64,000 nucleotides of DNA from Agromyces luteolus (GCF_009729855.1 NZ_WODA01000025.1:310001-374000); one strand, 5' to 3'; counted from the first letter of the stretch, positions 1-8,328 are shown. The notes: generated by a model not told the origin, from the letters alone. Translations and numbers: made by a program.

Positions 1-1475
1 CCCGGGAACTCGAGCAGCGCGTTCTCGAGGCTCGAGAGCGTCTCGACGTCGAGGTCGTTGGTCGGCTCGTCGAGGAGCAGCAGGTTGCCGCCCTGCTTGA
101 GCGTCAGCGCGAGGTTCAGGCGGTTGCGCTCACCGCCCGACAGGACGCCGGCCCGCTTCTGCTGGTCGGGGCCCTTGAAGCCGAAGGTCGAGACGTACGC
201 TCGGCTCGGCACCTCGGTCTTGCCGACCTGGATGTAGTCGAGCCCGTCGGAGACGACCTCCCACAGCGTCTTGTTCGGGTCGATGCCCGTCCGCGATTGG
301 TCGACGTACGAGATCTTCACGGTCTCGCCAATCTTGAGGTTCCCGCCGTCGAGGGGCTCGAAGCCGACGATGCTCTTGAAGAGCGTGGTCTTGCCGACGC
401 CGTTCGGACCGATGATCCCGACGATGCCGTTGCGCGGGAGCGTGAAGCTGAGCCCGTCGATGAGCAGGCGGTCGCCGAAGCCCTTCTCGAGCTTCTTCGC
501 CTCGAGCACGACGTCGCCGAGGCGCGGACCCGCCGGGATCTGGATCTCCTCGAAGTCGAGCTTCCGCGTGCGCTCGGCCTCCGCCGCCATCTCCTCGTAC
601 CGCGCGAGTCGGGCCTTCGACTTCGCCTGGCGCCCCTTCGCGTTCGAGCGGACCCACTCGAGCTCGTCCTTCAGGCGCTTCTGGAGCTTCTGGTCCTTCT
701 TACCCTGCACCTGCAGGCGCTCGGCCTTCTTCTCGAGGTACGTCGAGTAGTTGCCCTCGTACGGGTAGAGCCGGCCGCGGTCGACCTCGCAGATCCACTC
801 GGCGACGTGGTCGAGGAAGTACCGGTCGTGCGTGACCGCGAGCACGGCGCCGGGGTACTTGGCGAGGTGCTGCTCGAGCCACAGCACGCTCTCCGCGTCG
901 AGGTGGTTCGTGGGCTCGTCGAGCAGCAGCAGGTCGGGCTTCTGCAGCAGCAGCTTGCAGAGCGCGACGCGTCGCTTCTCACCACCCGACAGCACCGAGA
1001 CGGGCGTGTCGCTCGGCGGGCACCGCAGGGCGTCCATCGCCTGGTCGAGCTGCGAGTCGAGGTCCCACGCGTCCGCGGCGTCGATCTCCTCCTGGAGCGT
1101 GCCCATCTCGGCGAGCAGCGTGTCGAAGTCGGCGTCGGGGTTCGCCATCTCGGCGGAGATCTCGTTGAACCGGTCGATCTTCGCCTTGATCGGACCGACG
1201 CCCTCCTGCACGTTCTCGAGCACGGTCTTGGTCTCGTCGAGCTCGGGCTCCTGCATGAGGATGCCGACAGAGTAGCCGGGGGTGAGTCGAGCCTCGCCGT
1301 TCGAGGGCTGGTCGAGTCCGGCCATGATCTTCAGGATCGTCGACTTGCCGGCGCCGTTCGGGCCGACGACGCCGATCTTCGCTCCGGGGAGGAACGCCAT
1401 CGTGACGTCGTCGAGGATCACCTTGTCACCGACCGCCTTGCGGGCGCGGACCATCGAGTAAATGTAGTCAGCCAC
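1..1475 (-). CDS. ettA: Energy-dependent translational throttle protein EttA (ABC-F ATPase), 3' end cut by window
   Basis: This is an ABC-F family ATPase that binds the ribosomal E site and gates translation according to ATP/ADP level; it is cytoplasmic and has no membrane domain. The N-terminus (ADYIYSMVRARKAVGDK) is typical of EttA. The first Walker A, GPNGAGKST, lies at about residues 38-46, followed by LSGGEKRR and LLLLDEPTNHLD. An arm/linker rich in K and R follows, then a second Walker A (GPNGVGKTT) and a second LSGGERNRLNLA. The start is GTG at 1473-1475, preceded by GAGGAA. About 490 codons are visible; the family is usually about 556-560 residues, so roughly 65-70 C-terminal residues lie outside the window. 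The assignment is firm. Confidence 0.95.
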   Translation of the reverse strand, partial: MADYIYSMVRARKAVGDKVILDDVTMAFLPGAKIGVVGPNGAGKSTILKIMAGLDQPSNGEARLTPGYSVGILMQEPELDETKTVLENVQEGVGPIKAKIDRFNEISAEMANPDADFDTLLAEMGTLQEEIDAADAWDLDSQLDQAMDALRCPPSDTPVSVLSGGEKRRVALCKLLLQKPDLLLLDEPTNHLDAESVLWLEQHLAKYPGAVLAVTHDRYFLDHVAEWICEVDRGRLYPYEGNYSTYLEKKAERLQVQGKKDQKLQKRLKDELEWVRSNAKGRQAKSKARLARYEEMAAEAERTRKLDFEEIQIPAGPRLGDVVLEAKKLEKGFGDRLLIDGLSFTLPRNGIVGIIGPNGVGKTTLFKSIVGFEPLDGGNLKIGETVKISYVDQSRTGIDPNKTLWEVVSDGLDYIQVGKTEVPSRAYVSTFGFKGPDQQKRAGVLSGGERNRLNLALTLKQGGNLLLLDEPTNDLDVETLSSLENALLEFP

Positions 1476-1562
1476 TGGGTTCCTCACGTCGGGAGTGCGC
1501 GGTTCAGCCCTCCAGCCTAGCGGCCCGCGTCGGCGGGTCGAGCCGTGACGGTCCGCCCCGCA

Positions 1563-2099
1563 CTACCCGCCGGTGTCGACGGTCGCACCGACGAGGCATC
1601 CGCCCGAGCCGAGGCCGGGACGCTCGGCGCTCCGGTAGCCGTCGGAGGCCGGACCGTACTGGCCGATGAGGCACCGGTCGCCGATCCGGACGGAGAACTG
1701 GATCGAATCGGCCGGCTCGCCGAGCGTCGTGGTGTCGGAGGTGACCTGCATCGCCGAGCGGTCGAACCCCGCCGCGGCGAGCGCGTCGAGGAAGGCGCGC
1801 CCGCCGGCCGCGGCGTCCGCGGCGATGACGGCGCGGTTCACCTCGTCGAAGCGGCCGAGCTCGTCGAGGGCTCCCGTCGCCGGCTCGTCGGCCGGTGCGT
1901 CGCCGTCCGTCGCCGTCGGAGCCGGCGACGTCGGGGGCCCGGGCGTCGACGCCGCGTCGCGCGCATCGGAGCCGGTGCATCCCGCGAGGGCGAGCGCCAC
2001 CCCGGCGGCCGCGACGCACGCCGCGACGCACGCCGCGATCGTCGATCGGCGCGCGCGTCGGCGGGCCCCATCCGCCTTCCGCTCCCGATCGGTCTCCAC
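1563..2099 (-). CDS. DUF6993-family lipoprotein
   Basis: A 178-residue predicted lipoprotein. A basic N-terminus is followed by a hydrophobic stretch and the lipobox LAGC, with the lipidated Cys near residue 41, so the mature protein should be anchored to the outer face of the membrane. A Ser/Pro/Thr/Ala-rich linker precedes a compact C-terminal domain (FDEVNRAVIAAD ... FLDALAAAGFD ... DSIQFSVRIGDRCLIGQ ... GGCLVG). I recognise this as the DUF6993 pattern found in Microbacteriaceae lipoproteins; the function is unknown. Two Cys in the domain could form a disulphide. I chose GTG at 2097-2099 because a TAGACT -10 box sits 8 nt upstream, which suggests leaderless transcription. The reading frame stays open further upstream, but that part overlaps ssb. 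Confidence 0.75.
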   Translation of the reverse strand: METDRERKADGARRRARRSTIAACVAACVAAAGVALALAGCTGSDARDAASTPGPPTSPAPTATDGDAPADEPATGALDELGRFDEVNRAVIAADAAAGGRAFLDALAAAGFDRSAMQVTSDTTTLGEPADSIQFSVRIGDRCLIGQYGPASDGYRSAERPGLGSGGCLVGATVDTGG

Positions 2100-2148
2100 G
2101 GAGGCCGAGTCTACGACGCGGCGCCCGCGGGACCGGGGGACGTGCGGA

Positions 2149-2721
2149 TCAGGACCCCGACATCGGTTCGAGCACGGCGTCGTCGGCTCCGAGCGCGCGG
2201 GGCTCGTCGTCGCCGTCGACCGACGGCACCGACCAGTCGGCGCCCTCGGCCCAGTCGGGCACGTCGGTGCGGCCCTCGGCGACGGCGTCGCCCTCGGCGA
2301 TCGCGTCGCCCTCGGCGATCGCCGCGGTCTCCTCGGCCTCGCCGGCCGGGTCGACGAGGCGGGCCCCTGAGGTCTTCGAATACACCGCGACGCCCCACGA
2401 CAGGTCGTGGCCGATCGCGTCCGCATCGATCTCGATCGCGGTGCCCGAGCGCTCGCCCGTCTCCCACGCCCGGATGCGGAGACGGCCGTGCACGACGACG
2501 CGCTCGCCCTTGCGGAGCGAGCGCGCGGTGTTGAGGGCGAGCTGCCGGAACGACGAGACCGTGTACCAGTTGGTCTCCCCGTCGGTCCAGGCCCCGGTGG
2601 CGCGATCGAAGAACCGCCGCGTCGAGGCGAGTCGGAAGTTGGTGATCGGCAGGCCGGTCGCGGTGACGGTGTGTCGGGGATCGCTGCCGATGACGCCGGT
2701 GATGGTCACGAGGTCGGACAT
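2149..2721 (-). CDS. ssb: Single-stranded DNA-binding protein (accessory copy)
   Basis: A 190-residue OB-fold protein (SDLVTITGVIGSDPRHT ... FRLASTRRFFDRATG ... NWYTVSSFRQLALNTARSLRKGERVVVHGRLRIRAWE) that coats single-stranded DNA. The OB domain covers about residues 1-115. The tail is long, acidic and repetitive (IAEGDAIAEGDAVAEG). It lacks the canonical DDDIPF end that recruits partner proteins and ends with EPMSGS. The gene is not beside rpsF or rpsR, so it is probably the second SSB type of actinobacteria rather than the essential copy; that is an inference. The start ATG is preceded by GAGGAGCACCCC, a clear ribosome binding site. Confidence 0.9.
   Translation of the reverse strand: MSDLVTITGVIGSDPRHTVTATGLPITNFRLASTRRFFDRATGAWTDGETNWYTVSSFRQLALNTARSLRKGERVVVHGRLRIRAWETGERSGTAIEIDADAIGHDLSWGVAVYSKTSGARLVDPAGEAEETAAIAEGDAIAEGDAVAEGRTDVPDWAEGADWSVPSVDGDDEPRALGADDAVLEPMSGS
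2273..2325. repeat. 18-bp tandem repeat inside ssb
   Basis: About 2.8 copies of an 18-bp unit (CCCTCGGCGATCGCGTCG and one variant) encode the (A-I/V-A-E-G-D) repeats of the SSB tail. Being a multiple of three, the array could change length without shifting frame. Confidence 0.8.
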
Positions 2722-2900
2722 GGGGTGCTCCTCAGGGCTCGACGCCGCCGCGGATCGGCGGCTCGCGGCATCCGGGGCCCTCGTGCCGGAACGACCCCGG
2801 ATGCCGCTCACCACAGCGTGGCGGCCGGGGATGCGGCATCCGCGGGCGGGCATCCGGACCGTGGACGGCGTCGCTCCCCTGCCGAGATGGTGAGGAGGAG
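2722..2900. other. Intergenic region with four GGATGCC/GGCATCC copies
   Basis: This 179-bp stretch between ssb and msrA holds no convincing ORF. It carries the heptamer GGATGCC or its complement at 2767-2773, 2799-2805, 2835-2841 and 2849-2855, on both strands, within 90 bp. The same word recurs across the window (see findings). The region also holds the ssb ribosome binding site near 2728. Confidence 0.7.
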
Positions 2901-3428
2901 TCAGGCGACGATGTAGTCTGCGTACGAGCGGCGGATCTTGTTCACCTTCGGCAGGGCGACCGCGAGGCAGTAGCCTTGGCCGGGGTTCTTCGCGAAGAAG
3001 TCCTGGTGGTACTCCTCGGCCGGGAAGAAGTCGCCGAGCGGCTCGATGGTCGTCACCACCTCGCCCGGCCACCAGTCGGCCGCGCGCGTGCGCGCCGCCT
3101 CGAAGAGCTCGCGCTGCTCGTCCCCGGCGAAGAATATCGCCGAGCGGTACTGCGTGCCGACGTCCGCGCCCTGGCGGTTCAACTGCGTCGGGTCGTGCAG
3201 GGTGAAGAAGACGTCGAGCACGACCTCGCGCGGGAGCACCTCGGGGTCGAAGTCGACGCGCACCGCCTCGGCGTGCCCGGTCGCACCCGTGCAGACGAGT
3301 TCGTACGACGGGTTCGGCATCGCACCGCCCGTGTAGCCCGACACCACGTCGTGCACGCCGCGGAGCGTGCGGTAGACGGCATCCAGGCACCAGAAGCAGC
3401 CGCCGGCGAGAACGAAGCTTTCCATCAC
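2901..3428 (-). CDS. msrA: Peptide-methionine (S)-S-oxide reductase MsrA
   Basis: MsrA reduces methionine-S-sulfoxide in oxidised proteins using thioredoxin. The catalytic motif GCFWC is at the N-terminus (about residues 10-14), with the nucleophilic Cys at 11. Further family motifs are GYTGG, GHAEAV and YHQDFF. The length of 175 residues is normal. Possible starts are ATG 3434, GTG 3428 and ATG 3425. I prefer GTG 3428: a TAGCCT -10 box (3439-3434 on this strand) lies exactly 6 nt upstream, which would put the first ATG inside or upstream of the transcription start. The gene is divergent from the aldo/keto reductase and shares its -10 element. Confidence 0.93.
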   Translation of the reverse strand: MMESFVLAGGCFWCLDAVYRTLRGVHDVVSGYTGGAMPNPSYELVCTGATGHAEAVRVDFDPEVLPREVVLDVFFTLHDPTQLNRQGADVGTQYRSAIFFAGDEQRELFEAARTRAADWWPGEVVTTIEPLGDFFPAEEYHQDFFAKNPGQGYCLAVALPKVNKIRRSYADYIVA

Positions 3429-3433
3429 GGCCA

Positions 3434-3440
3434 TAGGCTA
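3434..3440. promoter_or_regulatory. Shared self-complementary -10 box (TAGGCTA) of msrA and aldo/keto reductase
   Basis: TAGGCTA reads as TAGGCT on the + strand, 6 nt before ATG 3446, and as TAGCCT on the - strand, 6 nt before GTG 3428. Both spacings fit leaderless transcripts, so one 7-bp box can serve both directions. Confidence 0.65.
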
Positions 3441-3445
3441 CCGGC

Positions 3446-4453
3446 ATGACCTTCGTCGCCTCCCCCGACCGCTACGACCAGATGACCTACAACCGGATCG
3501 GGCGGAGCGGCCTGAAGTTGCCCGCACTCTCCCTCGGGCTCTGGCACAACTTCGGCCACGACCGTCCGCTCGACACCCAGCGCGCCATCGTCCGCCGCGC
3601 GTTCGACCTCGGCATCACGCACTTCGACCTCGCGAACAACTACGGCCCCCCTCCCGGAAGCGCCGAGGAGAACTTCGGCCGCCTGCTCGCGACCGACCTG
3701 AAGCCCTATCGCGACGAGCTCATCGTCTCGTCCAAGGCGGGCTACCTGATGTGGGATGGCCCGTACGGCGAGTGGGGTTCGCGCAAGAACCTGCTCGCCT
3801 CGCTCGACCAGAGCCTCGGCCGGCTCGGCCTCGACTACGTCGACGTGTTCTACTCGCACCGGCCCGACCCCGAGACGCCGATCGAGGAGACCATGGGCGC
3901 GCTCGCGCACGCGGTCCGACAGGGCAAGGCGCTGTACGCGGGCATCTCGAACTACTCGCCCGAGCAGACGATCGCCGCCGCCGAGGCGCTCGCCGCCGAG
4001 GGCGTGCCGCTCACGATCCACCAGCCCCGCTACTCGATGTTCGACCGGCACATCGAAGGCGGCCTCTTCCCGGCGCTCGACGAGGTGGGCGCGTCGGCGA
4101 TCGTCTTCTCGCCGCTCGCGCAGGGCCTGCTCACCGATCGCTACCTCTCGGGCGACGTGCCCGCGGGATCGCGTGCCGCGACGAGCCACTTCCTGCCGGC
4201 CGAGCGCATCAGCGAGGAGTACCTCGAGCGCGCTCGCGCCCTGAACGCGATCGCCGAGGGTCGCGGCCAGTCGCTCGCCCAGCTCGCCCTGTCGTGGGTG
4301 CTCCGGGTGCCGCAGGTCGCCAGCGCCCTGATCGGCGCCTCGAGCGTCGCGCAGCTCGAGCAGAACGTCGCCGCGCTCGATGCGGCGCCGCTCGCCGACG
4401 ACGAGATCGCCGCGATCGAACCGCACGCCGCCGACGGCACGGCCCTGGGCTGA
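3446..4453 (+). CDS. Aldo/keto reductase (YghZ/MgrA-like)
   Basis: A 335-residue NADPH-dependent aldo/keto reductase (TIM barrel), most like the YghZ branch that reduces L-glyceraldehyde 3-phosphate and other small aldehydes. The catalytic tetrad is visible: D61 and Y66 in HFDLANNYGPPPGSAEENFG, K97 in VSSKAG and H138 in YSHRPD. The C-terminal cofactor loop (ALIGASSVAQLEQN) is present. The ATG is 6 nt after TAGGCT, so the mRNA is probably leaderless. The neighbour msrA is divergent, which could hint at a joint oxidative or carbonyl-stress role, but this is only context. The substrate cannot be fixed from sequence. Confidence 0.9.
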   Translation: MTFVASPDRYDQMTYNRIGRSGLKLPALSLGLWHNFGHDRPLDTQRAIVRRAFDLGITHFDLANNYGPPPGSAEENFGRLLATDLKPYRDELIVSSKAGYLMWDGPYGEWGSRKNLLASLDQSLGRLGLDYVDVFYSHRPDPETPIEETMGALAHAVRQGKALYAGISNYSPEQTIAAAEALAAEGVPLTIHQPRYSMFDRHIEGGLFPALDEVGASAIVFSPLAQGLLTDRYLSGDVPAGSRAATSHFLPAERISEEYLERARALNAIAEGRGQSLAQLALSWVLRVPQVASALIGASSVAQLEQNVAALDAAPLADDEIAAIEPHAADGTALG

Positions 4454-4466
4454 GCGGATGCCGCGA

Positions 4467-4512
4467 GCCCGGCGCGCCTCGCGGCCTGCGACGGTCGCGA
4501 GGCACGCCGGGC
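4467..4512 (+). terminator. Hairpin terminator after the aldo/keto reductase
   Basis: Two 17-nt arms (4467-4483 and 4496-4512) pair with a single mismatch around a 12-nt loop, 14 nt after the stop codon. There is no T-run, as is common for intrinsic terminators in GC-rich actinobacteria. Confidence 0.65.
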
Positions 4513-4554
4513 CGGCTGCGTCCCGCCGGTGCCGCGCAGCGCTAGCCTGCGCAC

Positions 4555-5238
4555 ATGCAGTGGTGGAATGACTTCGTCGCCTGGCTCCTCTCGGACGAGA
4601 ACCGTCCCGTGCTGTTCACGGCCGGCGTCGTGTTCGTCTCGGTCCTCGTCTCCGGCGTGCTCTCGGCGTGGATCGCCCGATCGGCCGTGCGCGGCCTCAT
4701 CCGGCAGCGGGACCGCGAACTGCGCCGCGCCGCGATCGCGACTCTCATCGACGCCGCGACCGAGGCATCCGTCTGGAACTCGCTCACCCCCCAGGAGCAG
4801 GTCCTCGCCGACCGCGCGGTCGGCCAGGCGGACATCCAGGTCCGCCTGCTGCCGCTCCGCGGCGCCGACGTCGCCGCCGACTGGGCGGCGCACCAGCTGC
4901 ACGAGCTGAAGCGCGCCTCGGCGACGTTCGGCTACCAGCTCGACCCGGCGGTCGCCGAGTTCCGCGAGCGCATGCTCGAGTGGCAGCGGCATCCGTCGCG
5001 GACCCGTCGCGACTTCCGCAACGACCTCGAGCGGTGGCGGCTGCAGCGCGACGAGCCGGTCCAGGAGCTCGCGGCGGAGCAGGACACCTGGGTCGCCGAA
5101 CAGCACCACGAGCGCTACGCGCAGCCTCCCCTCGTCGAGGACGCCGCGACGCAGCCCGTCACGACCTCGACCGAGGAGCCCGCAGACGAGGTCGCCGACG
5201 CGGACACGGACCGCCGAGCGGTCCCCCAGCGCGACTGA
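4555..5238 (+). CDS. Single-pass membrane protein of unknown function
   Basis: A 227-residue protein with one N-terminal transmembrane helix (about residues 18-41, LFTAGVVFVSVLVSGVLSAW). It is followed by a basic helical cytoplasmic part (VRGLIRQRDRELRRAAIATLID) and an acidic disordered tail. I do not recognise a domain. A TAGCCT box 6 nt before the ATG suggests a leaderless transcript. It converges on nadE. Confidence 0.75.
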   Translation: MQWWNDFVAWLLSDENRPVLFTAGVVFVSVLVSGVLSAWIARSAVRGLIRQRDRELRRAAIATLIDAATEASVWNSLTPQEQVLADRAVGQADIQVRLLPLRGADVAADWAAHQLHELKRASATFGYQLDPAVAEFRERMLEWQRHPSRTRRDFRNDLERWRLQRDEPVQELAAEQDTWVAEQHHERYAQPPLVEDAATQPVTTSTEEPADEVADADTDRRAVPQRD

Positions 5239-5246
5239 CGGCCGCC

Positions 5247-5262
5247 GCCTCGGGTTCGAGGC
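5247..5262. terminator. Hairpin between convergent membrane gene and nadE
   Basis: GCCTCG-GGTT-CGAGGC forms a 6-bp stem with a tetraloop in the 45-bp gap between two convergent genes, flanked by GGCCG and CGGCC that could extend it. It may terminate both transcripts. Confidence 0.45.
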
Positions 5263-5283
5263 CTGCCGGCCCCACTCATCGCG

Positions 5284-6108
5284 TCAGGCGCGCCACCACG
5301 CGTCGAACATCGTGACCGGCTCCGCCCGCTTGTGCCGGGTCTGAAGGAAGCGCGCCTCGATCTGCTCGGCGACCAGGTCGTCGACCCGCCGACCTTCGAG
5401 GAAGTCGTCGATGTCGCGGTAGGACAGCCCGAGGTTGGCCTCGTCGGCCTGACCGGGATCGTGGTCGAGGAGGTCGGCCGTCGGGGTCTTCAGGTACAGG
5501 CGCTCGGGCGCGCCGAGGTGCTCCAGGATCGATCGCCCCTGGCGTTTCGTGAGCCCGGACAACGGCAGCAGGTCGGCGCCGCCGTCGCCGAACTTCGTGA
5601 AGAAGCCTGTGACCGCCTCGGCCGCGTGGTCGGTGCCGACCACGAGCAGGGCTCCCTCGCCCGCGAGCGCGTACTGCGCGACCATCCGCATGCGCGCCTT
5701 GACGTTGCCCTTGCCGAAGTCGCTGACCGGGCCGCCGACGGCGGCCTCGAACTCGGCCGCGAGCCCGTCGACCCCGCCCTTGATGTTGAACTCCACCGTC
5801 TCCGACGGGCGGATGAATCCGAGCGCGACGGCGGCGTCGGCGGCGTCGTGCTGCACGCCGTACGGCAGCCGGACGGCGATGAACCGTGCCGGGCGCCCCT
5901 CGGCTGCGAGCTCCTCCACGGCGAGCTGGCAGAGCCGACCGGCGAGCGAGGAGTCCTGCCCGCCGCTGATGCCGAGGACGAGGCCGTTCGCGCCGGAGGC
6001 GGCGAGGTAGGCCTTGAGGAAGTCGACGCGTCGACGGACCTGCTCGGCCGGGTCGATCGTGGGCTCGACGTGCAGTTCTTCGATGATCCGTGCCTGGAGG
6101 TCGCGCAT
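5284..6108 (-). CDS. nadE: Ammonia-dependent NAD+ synthetase
   Basis: NadE adenylates and amidates nicotinate adenine dinucleotide with ammonia to give NAD+. At 274 residues it is the short form without an N-terminal glutaminase domain. The ATP-pyrophosphatase P-loop SGGQDSS is at about residues 48-54. Other family blocks are [35 protein letters not shown] and KRQGR. A TATCGT box 6 nt upstream of the ATG suggests leaderless expression. Confidence 0.95.
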   Translation of the reverse strand: MRDLQARIIEELHVEPTIDPAEQVRRRVDFLKAYLAASGANGLVLGISGGQDSSLAGRLCQLAVEELAAEGRPARFIAVRLPYGVQHDAADAAVALGFIRPSETVEFNIKGGVDGLAAEFEAAVGGPVSDFGKGNVKARMRMVAQYALAGEGALLVVGTDHAAEAVTGFFTKFGDGGADLLPLSGLTKRQGRSILEHLGAPERLYLKTPTADLLDHDPGQADEANLGLSYRDIDDFLEGRRVDDLVAEQIEARFLQTRHKRAEPVTMFDAWWRA

Positions 6109-6217
6109 GCCACGACGATACGACACGCGTGTGACGAGCGGATGACGCATCCGCCCCCGCCCTCCGGGGCTCCGACCGTGCCGTCGGATAGCATTCCCAC
6201 CGACGAAGGGGGTCCGC

Positions 6218-7423
6218 GTGGAGGTCGACGTACCCACACTGGTGCTCATCCCGGCGATCGCCGCGATCGCGCCGCTCGCCACGAGGGCGTTCGGCAAGTG
6301 GATCGCGATCCCCGTCGTCATCTTCGAGTTGGTGCTGGGCATCGCGCTCGGCCCGTCGGTGCTCGGCTGGGTCCAGCCGGACCCGTTCATCGAGCTGCTC
6401 TCCGACTTCGGGCTCGCGATGCTCTTCTTCCTCGCGGGGCAGGAGATCGACTTCGAGGCGATCCGCGGGCGGCCGCTCGTCCGGGCGAGCCTCGGTTGGC
6501 TGATCTCCGTGCCGCTCGGCCTCGCCGCAGGGTGGTTGGTCGATCCCGACGCCGGCGCGGTGTTCATCGGCATCGCGCTCACGTCGACCGCGCTCGGCGC
6601 ACTGCTGCCGATCCTGCGGGACGCGGGCATGCTCCGGACGCCCTTCGGCGTCTCGGTGTTCGCGGTCGGGGCGGCGGGCGAGTTCCTGCCGCTGATCGCG
6701 ATCTCGATCTTCCTCTCGGGGCGCTCGCCGCTGCACGCCACGATCGTCCTGCTGGCCTTCGCCGTGATCACGGGCCTCGCGATCTGGCGCGCCTCGAGGG
6801 GCGACGGCCGCCGGCTGCACGCGGCGATCGGCGCGACGCTCCACACCAGCGGGCAGTTCGCGATCCGCCTGGTGATCATGGTCATGCTCGCGCTCGTGGG
6901 GCTCTCGATCGTGCTCGACATCGACATGCTGCTCGGCGCCTTCGCCGCGGGCGTGATCGCACGGCTCCTGCTCGAGGGCGCTCCCGAGCAGGACCGCCGC
7001 ACCATCGAGGTGAAGCTCGACGGCATCGGCTTCGGCGTCTTCGTGCCCGTCTTCTTCATCTACACCGGCGTCACGTTCGACCTGGAGGCGCTCGTCGAGG
7101 ACGCGCGGACCTTCCTCCTGCTGCCGCTCTTCACGGGGCTGCTGCTCGTGGTCCGCGGAGTGCCGTCGGCGCTGCTCGCACCGCCCGGCTCGCACCTGCG
7201 AGACCGGATCGCCACCGGGCTGTTCGGGGCCACCGCCCTGCCGATCATCGTCGCCGTGACCACGATCGGCGTGGAGGCCGGCGACATGGACTCGGGCACG
7301 GCCTCGGCGCTCGTCGGGGCGGGCCTGCTCTCGCTCGTGCTCTACCCGCTCATCGCGATCGCGATCACCCGCGCCGCGTCCCGGCGCCCTCGGCAGGAAT
7401 CGAACCTGCGACCAAGAGATTAG
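6218..7423 (+). CDS. Monovalent cation:proton antiporter-2 (Kef/NapA-like)
   Basis: A 401-residue polytopic membrane protein of the CPA2 family, exchanging Na+ or K+ for H+. Hydrophobic helices run through most of the chain (for example [21 protein letters not shown] and the [15 protein letters not shown] segment). There is no C-terminal RCK/TrkA domain. The start is GTG 6218, preceded by GAAGGGGG. The final 13 codons and the stop lie inside the oppositely oriented tRNA-Arg gene, so the C-terminus ([12 protein letters not shown]) is simply antisense-tRNA sequence. The biological end may be as annotated, but this tail is not a domain. The transported ion is not determined. Confidence 0.87.
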   Translation: MEVDVPTLVLIPAIAAIAPLATRAFGKWIAIPVVIFELVLGIALGPSVLGWVQPDPFIELLSDFGLAMLFFLAGQEIDFEAIRGRPLVRASLGWLISVPLGLAAGWLVDPDAGAVFIGIALTSTALGALLPILRDAGMLRTPFGVSVFAVGAAGEFLPLIAISIFLSGRSPLHATIVLLAFAVITGLAIWRASRGDGRRLHAAIGATLHTSGQFAIRLVIMVMLALVGLSIVLDIDMLLGAFAAGVIARLLLEGAPEQDRRTIEVKLDGIGFGVFVPVFFIYTGVTFDLEALVEDARTFLLLPLFTGLLLVVRGVPSALLAPPGSHLRDRIATGLFGATALPIIVAVTTIGVEAGDMDSGTASALVGAGLLSLVLYPLIAIAITRAASRRPRQESNLRPRD

Positions 7424-7457
7424 AAGGCTCCTGCTCTATCCGCTGAGCTACGAGGGC
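7385..7457 (-). tRNA. tRNA-Arg (anticodon UCU)
   Basis: A 73-nt cloverleaf reads on the - strand from GCCCTCG (7457) to CGAGGGC plus discriminator G (7385). The D arm is GCTC...GAGC, the anticodon loop CTTCTAA (anticodon TCT) and the T arm GCAGG-TTCGATT-CCTGC. CCA is not encoded. The anticodon stem (GGAGC/TCTCT) contains one G-U and one C-U mismatch. It overlaps the antiporter 3' end by 39 bp on the opposite strand. Confidence 0.92.
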
Positions 7458-7533
7458 CGATCGCCACCACGATACCCCAGGGTTCCGGGCGCTCCCCGGG
7501 CACGCCGGACGCGGCCGTGTCGGCCCGCGCGGC

Positions 7534-7539
7534 TAGACT
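7534..7539 (+). promoter_or_regulatory. -10 box (TAGACT) of orn
   Basis: TAGACT is followed by a 6-nt spacer and then ATG 7546. This fits leaderless transcription, and no ribosome binding site is visible. Confidence 0.6.
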
Positions 7540-7545
7540 CGCCGC

Positions 7546-8187
7546 ATGGCATCCTCGAGCGACCGACTGGTCTGGATCGACTGCGAGATGACCGGGCTCG
7601 ACCTCGAGGTCGACGAACTGGTCGAGATCGCGGTCGTGATCACCGACTACGACCTCCGACCGGTCGACGAGGGCCTCGACATCGTCATCAAGCCCGACGC
7701 GAGCGCGCTCGAGGCGATGGGCGACTTCGTCCGCGCCATGCACACGCAGTCCGGACTCATCGAGGAGATCCCGAACGGCGTGTCGGTCGCCGACGCCGAG
7801 TACCAGGTGCTCGAGTACGTCCTGAAGCACGTCCCCGAGGAGCAGCGGGCACCGCTGGCCGGCAACTCGATCGGCACCGATCGTGCCTTCATCAGCCGGT
7901 TCATGCCCCGACTCGACGCGCACCTGCACTACCGCAACGTCGACGTCTCCTCGATCAAGGAGCTGGCGAAGCGCTGGTTCCCGCGGGCGTACTTCAACGC
8001 GCCCGCCAAGGACGGCGGGCACCGAGCGCTCGCCGACATCCTCGAGTCCATCCGAGAACTGCAGTACTACCGGCGTGCGGTGTTCGTCGGCGACCCCGGG
8101 CCGACCAGCCAGGAACTGCAGGCGATCTCCGCCGAGGTGGCCGCCGAGGGGGCCGCCGTGTCAACGAGCGCCCCGAACGTGGTGTAA
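7546..8187 (+). CDS. orn: Oligoribonuclease
   Basis: Orn is the DEDDh 3'-5' exonuclease that degrades 2-5 nt RNAs and pGpG to mononucleotides. The first acidic pair is in WIDCEMTGLD (D12, E14); later blocks are GNSIGTDRAFI and the final H/D block KDGGHRALADILESI. The length (213 residues) is slightly above the usual 180-200 because of an A/E-rich tail. The ATG lies 6 nt after TAGACT. tRNA-His follows 39 nt after the stop. Confidence 0.96.
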   Translation: MASSSDRLVWIDCEMTGLDLEVDELVEIAVVITDYDLRPVDEGLDIVIKPDASALEAMGDFVRAMHTQSGLIEEIPNGVSVADAEYQVLEYVLKHVPEEQRAPLAGNSIGTDRAFISRFMPRLDAHLHYRNVDVSSIKELAKRWFPRAYFNAPAKDGGHRALADILESIRELQYYRRAVFVGDPGPTSQELQAISAEVAAEGAAVSTSAPNVV

Positions 8188-8226
8188 TCTCGTAGGGTTG
8201 CCGCTCGTGCGAACGAGTCGGTGCAT

Positions 8227-8303
8227 GGTGGGTATAGCTCAGTCGGTAGAGCGCCTGGTTGTGGTCCAGGAGGTCGCGGGTTCAAGCCCCGTTACTCACC
8301 CCA
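8227..8303 (+). tRNA. tRNA-His (anticodon GUG)
   Basis: The cloverleaf has acceptor GTGGGTA/TACTCAC, the extra G-1 at 8227 that is diagnostic of tRNA-His, D arm GCTC...GAGC, anticodon stem CCTGG-TTGTGGT-CCAGG (anticodon GTG) and T arm CGGGTTCAAGCCCCG. CCA appears encoded at 8301-8303. Confidence 0.95.
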
Positions 8304-8328
8304 ATTCGACTCCAGATCGGAGCCAGTC

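Noticed and set aside
5276..7195. A 639-codon - strand frame across nadE and the antiporter
   Set aside because: It is composed mainly of R, E, D and H, antisense to a clear membrane transporter.
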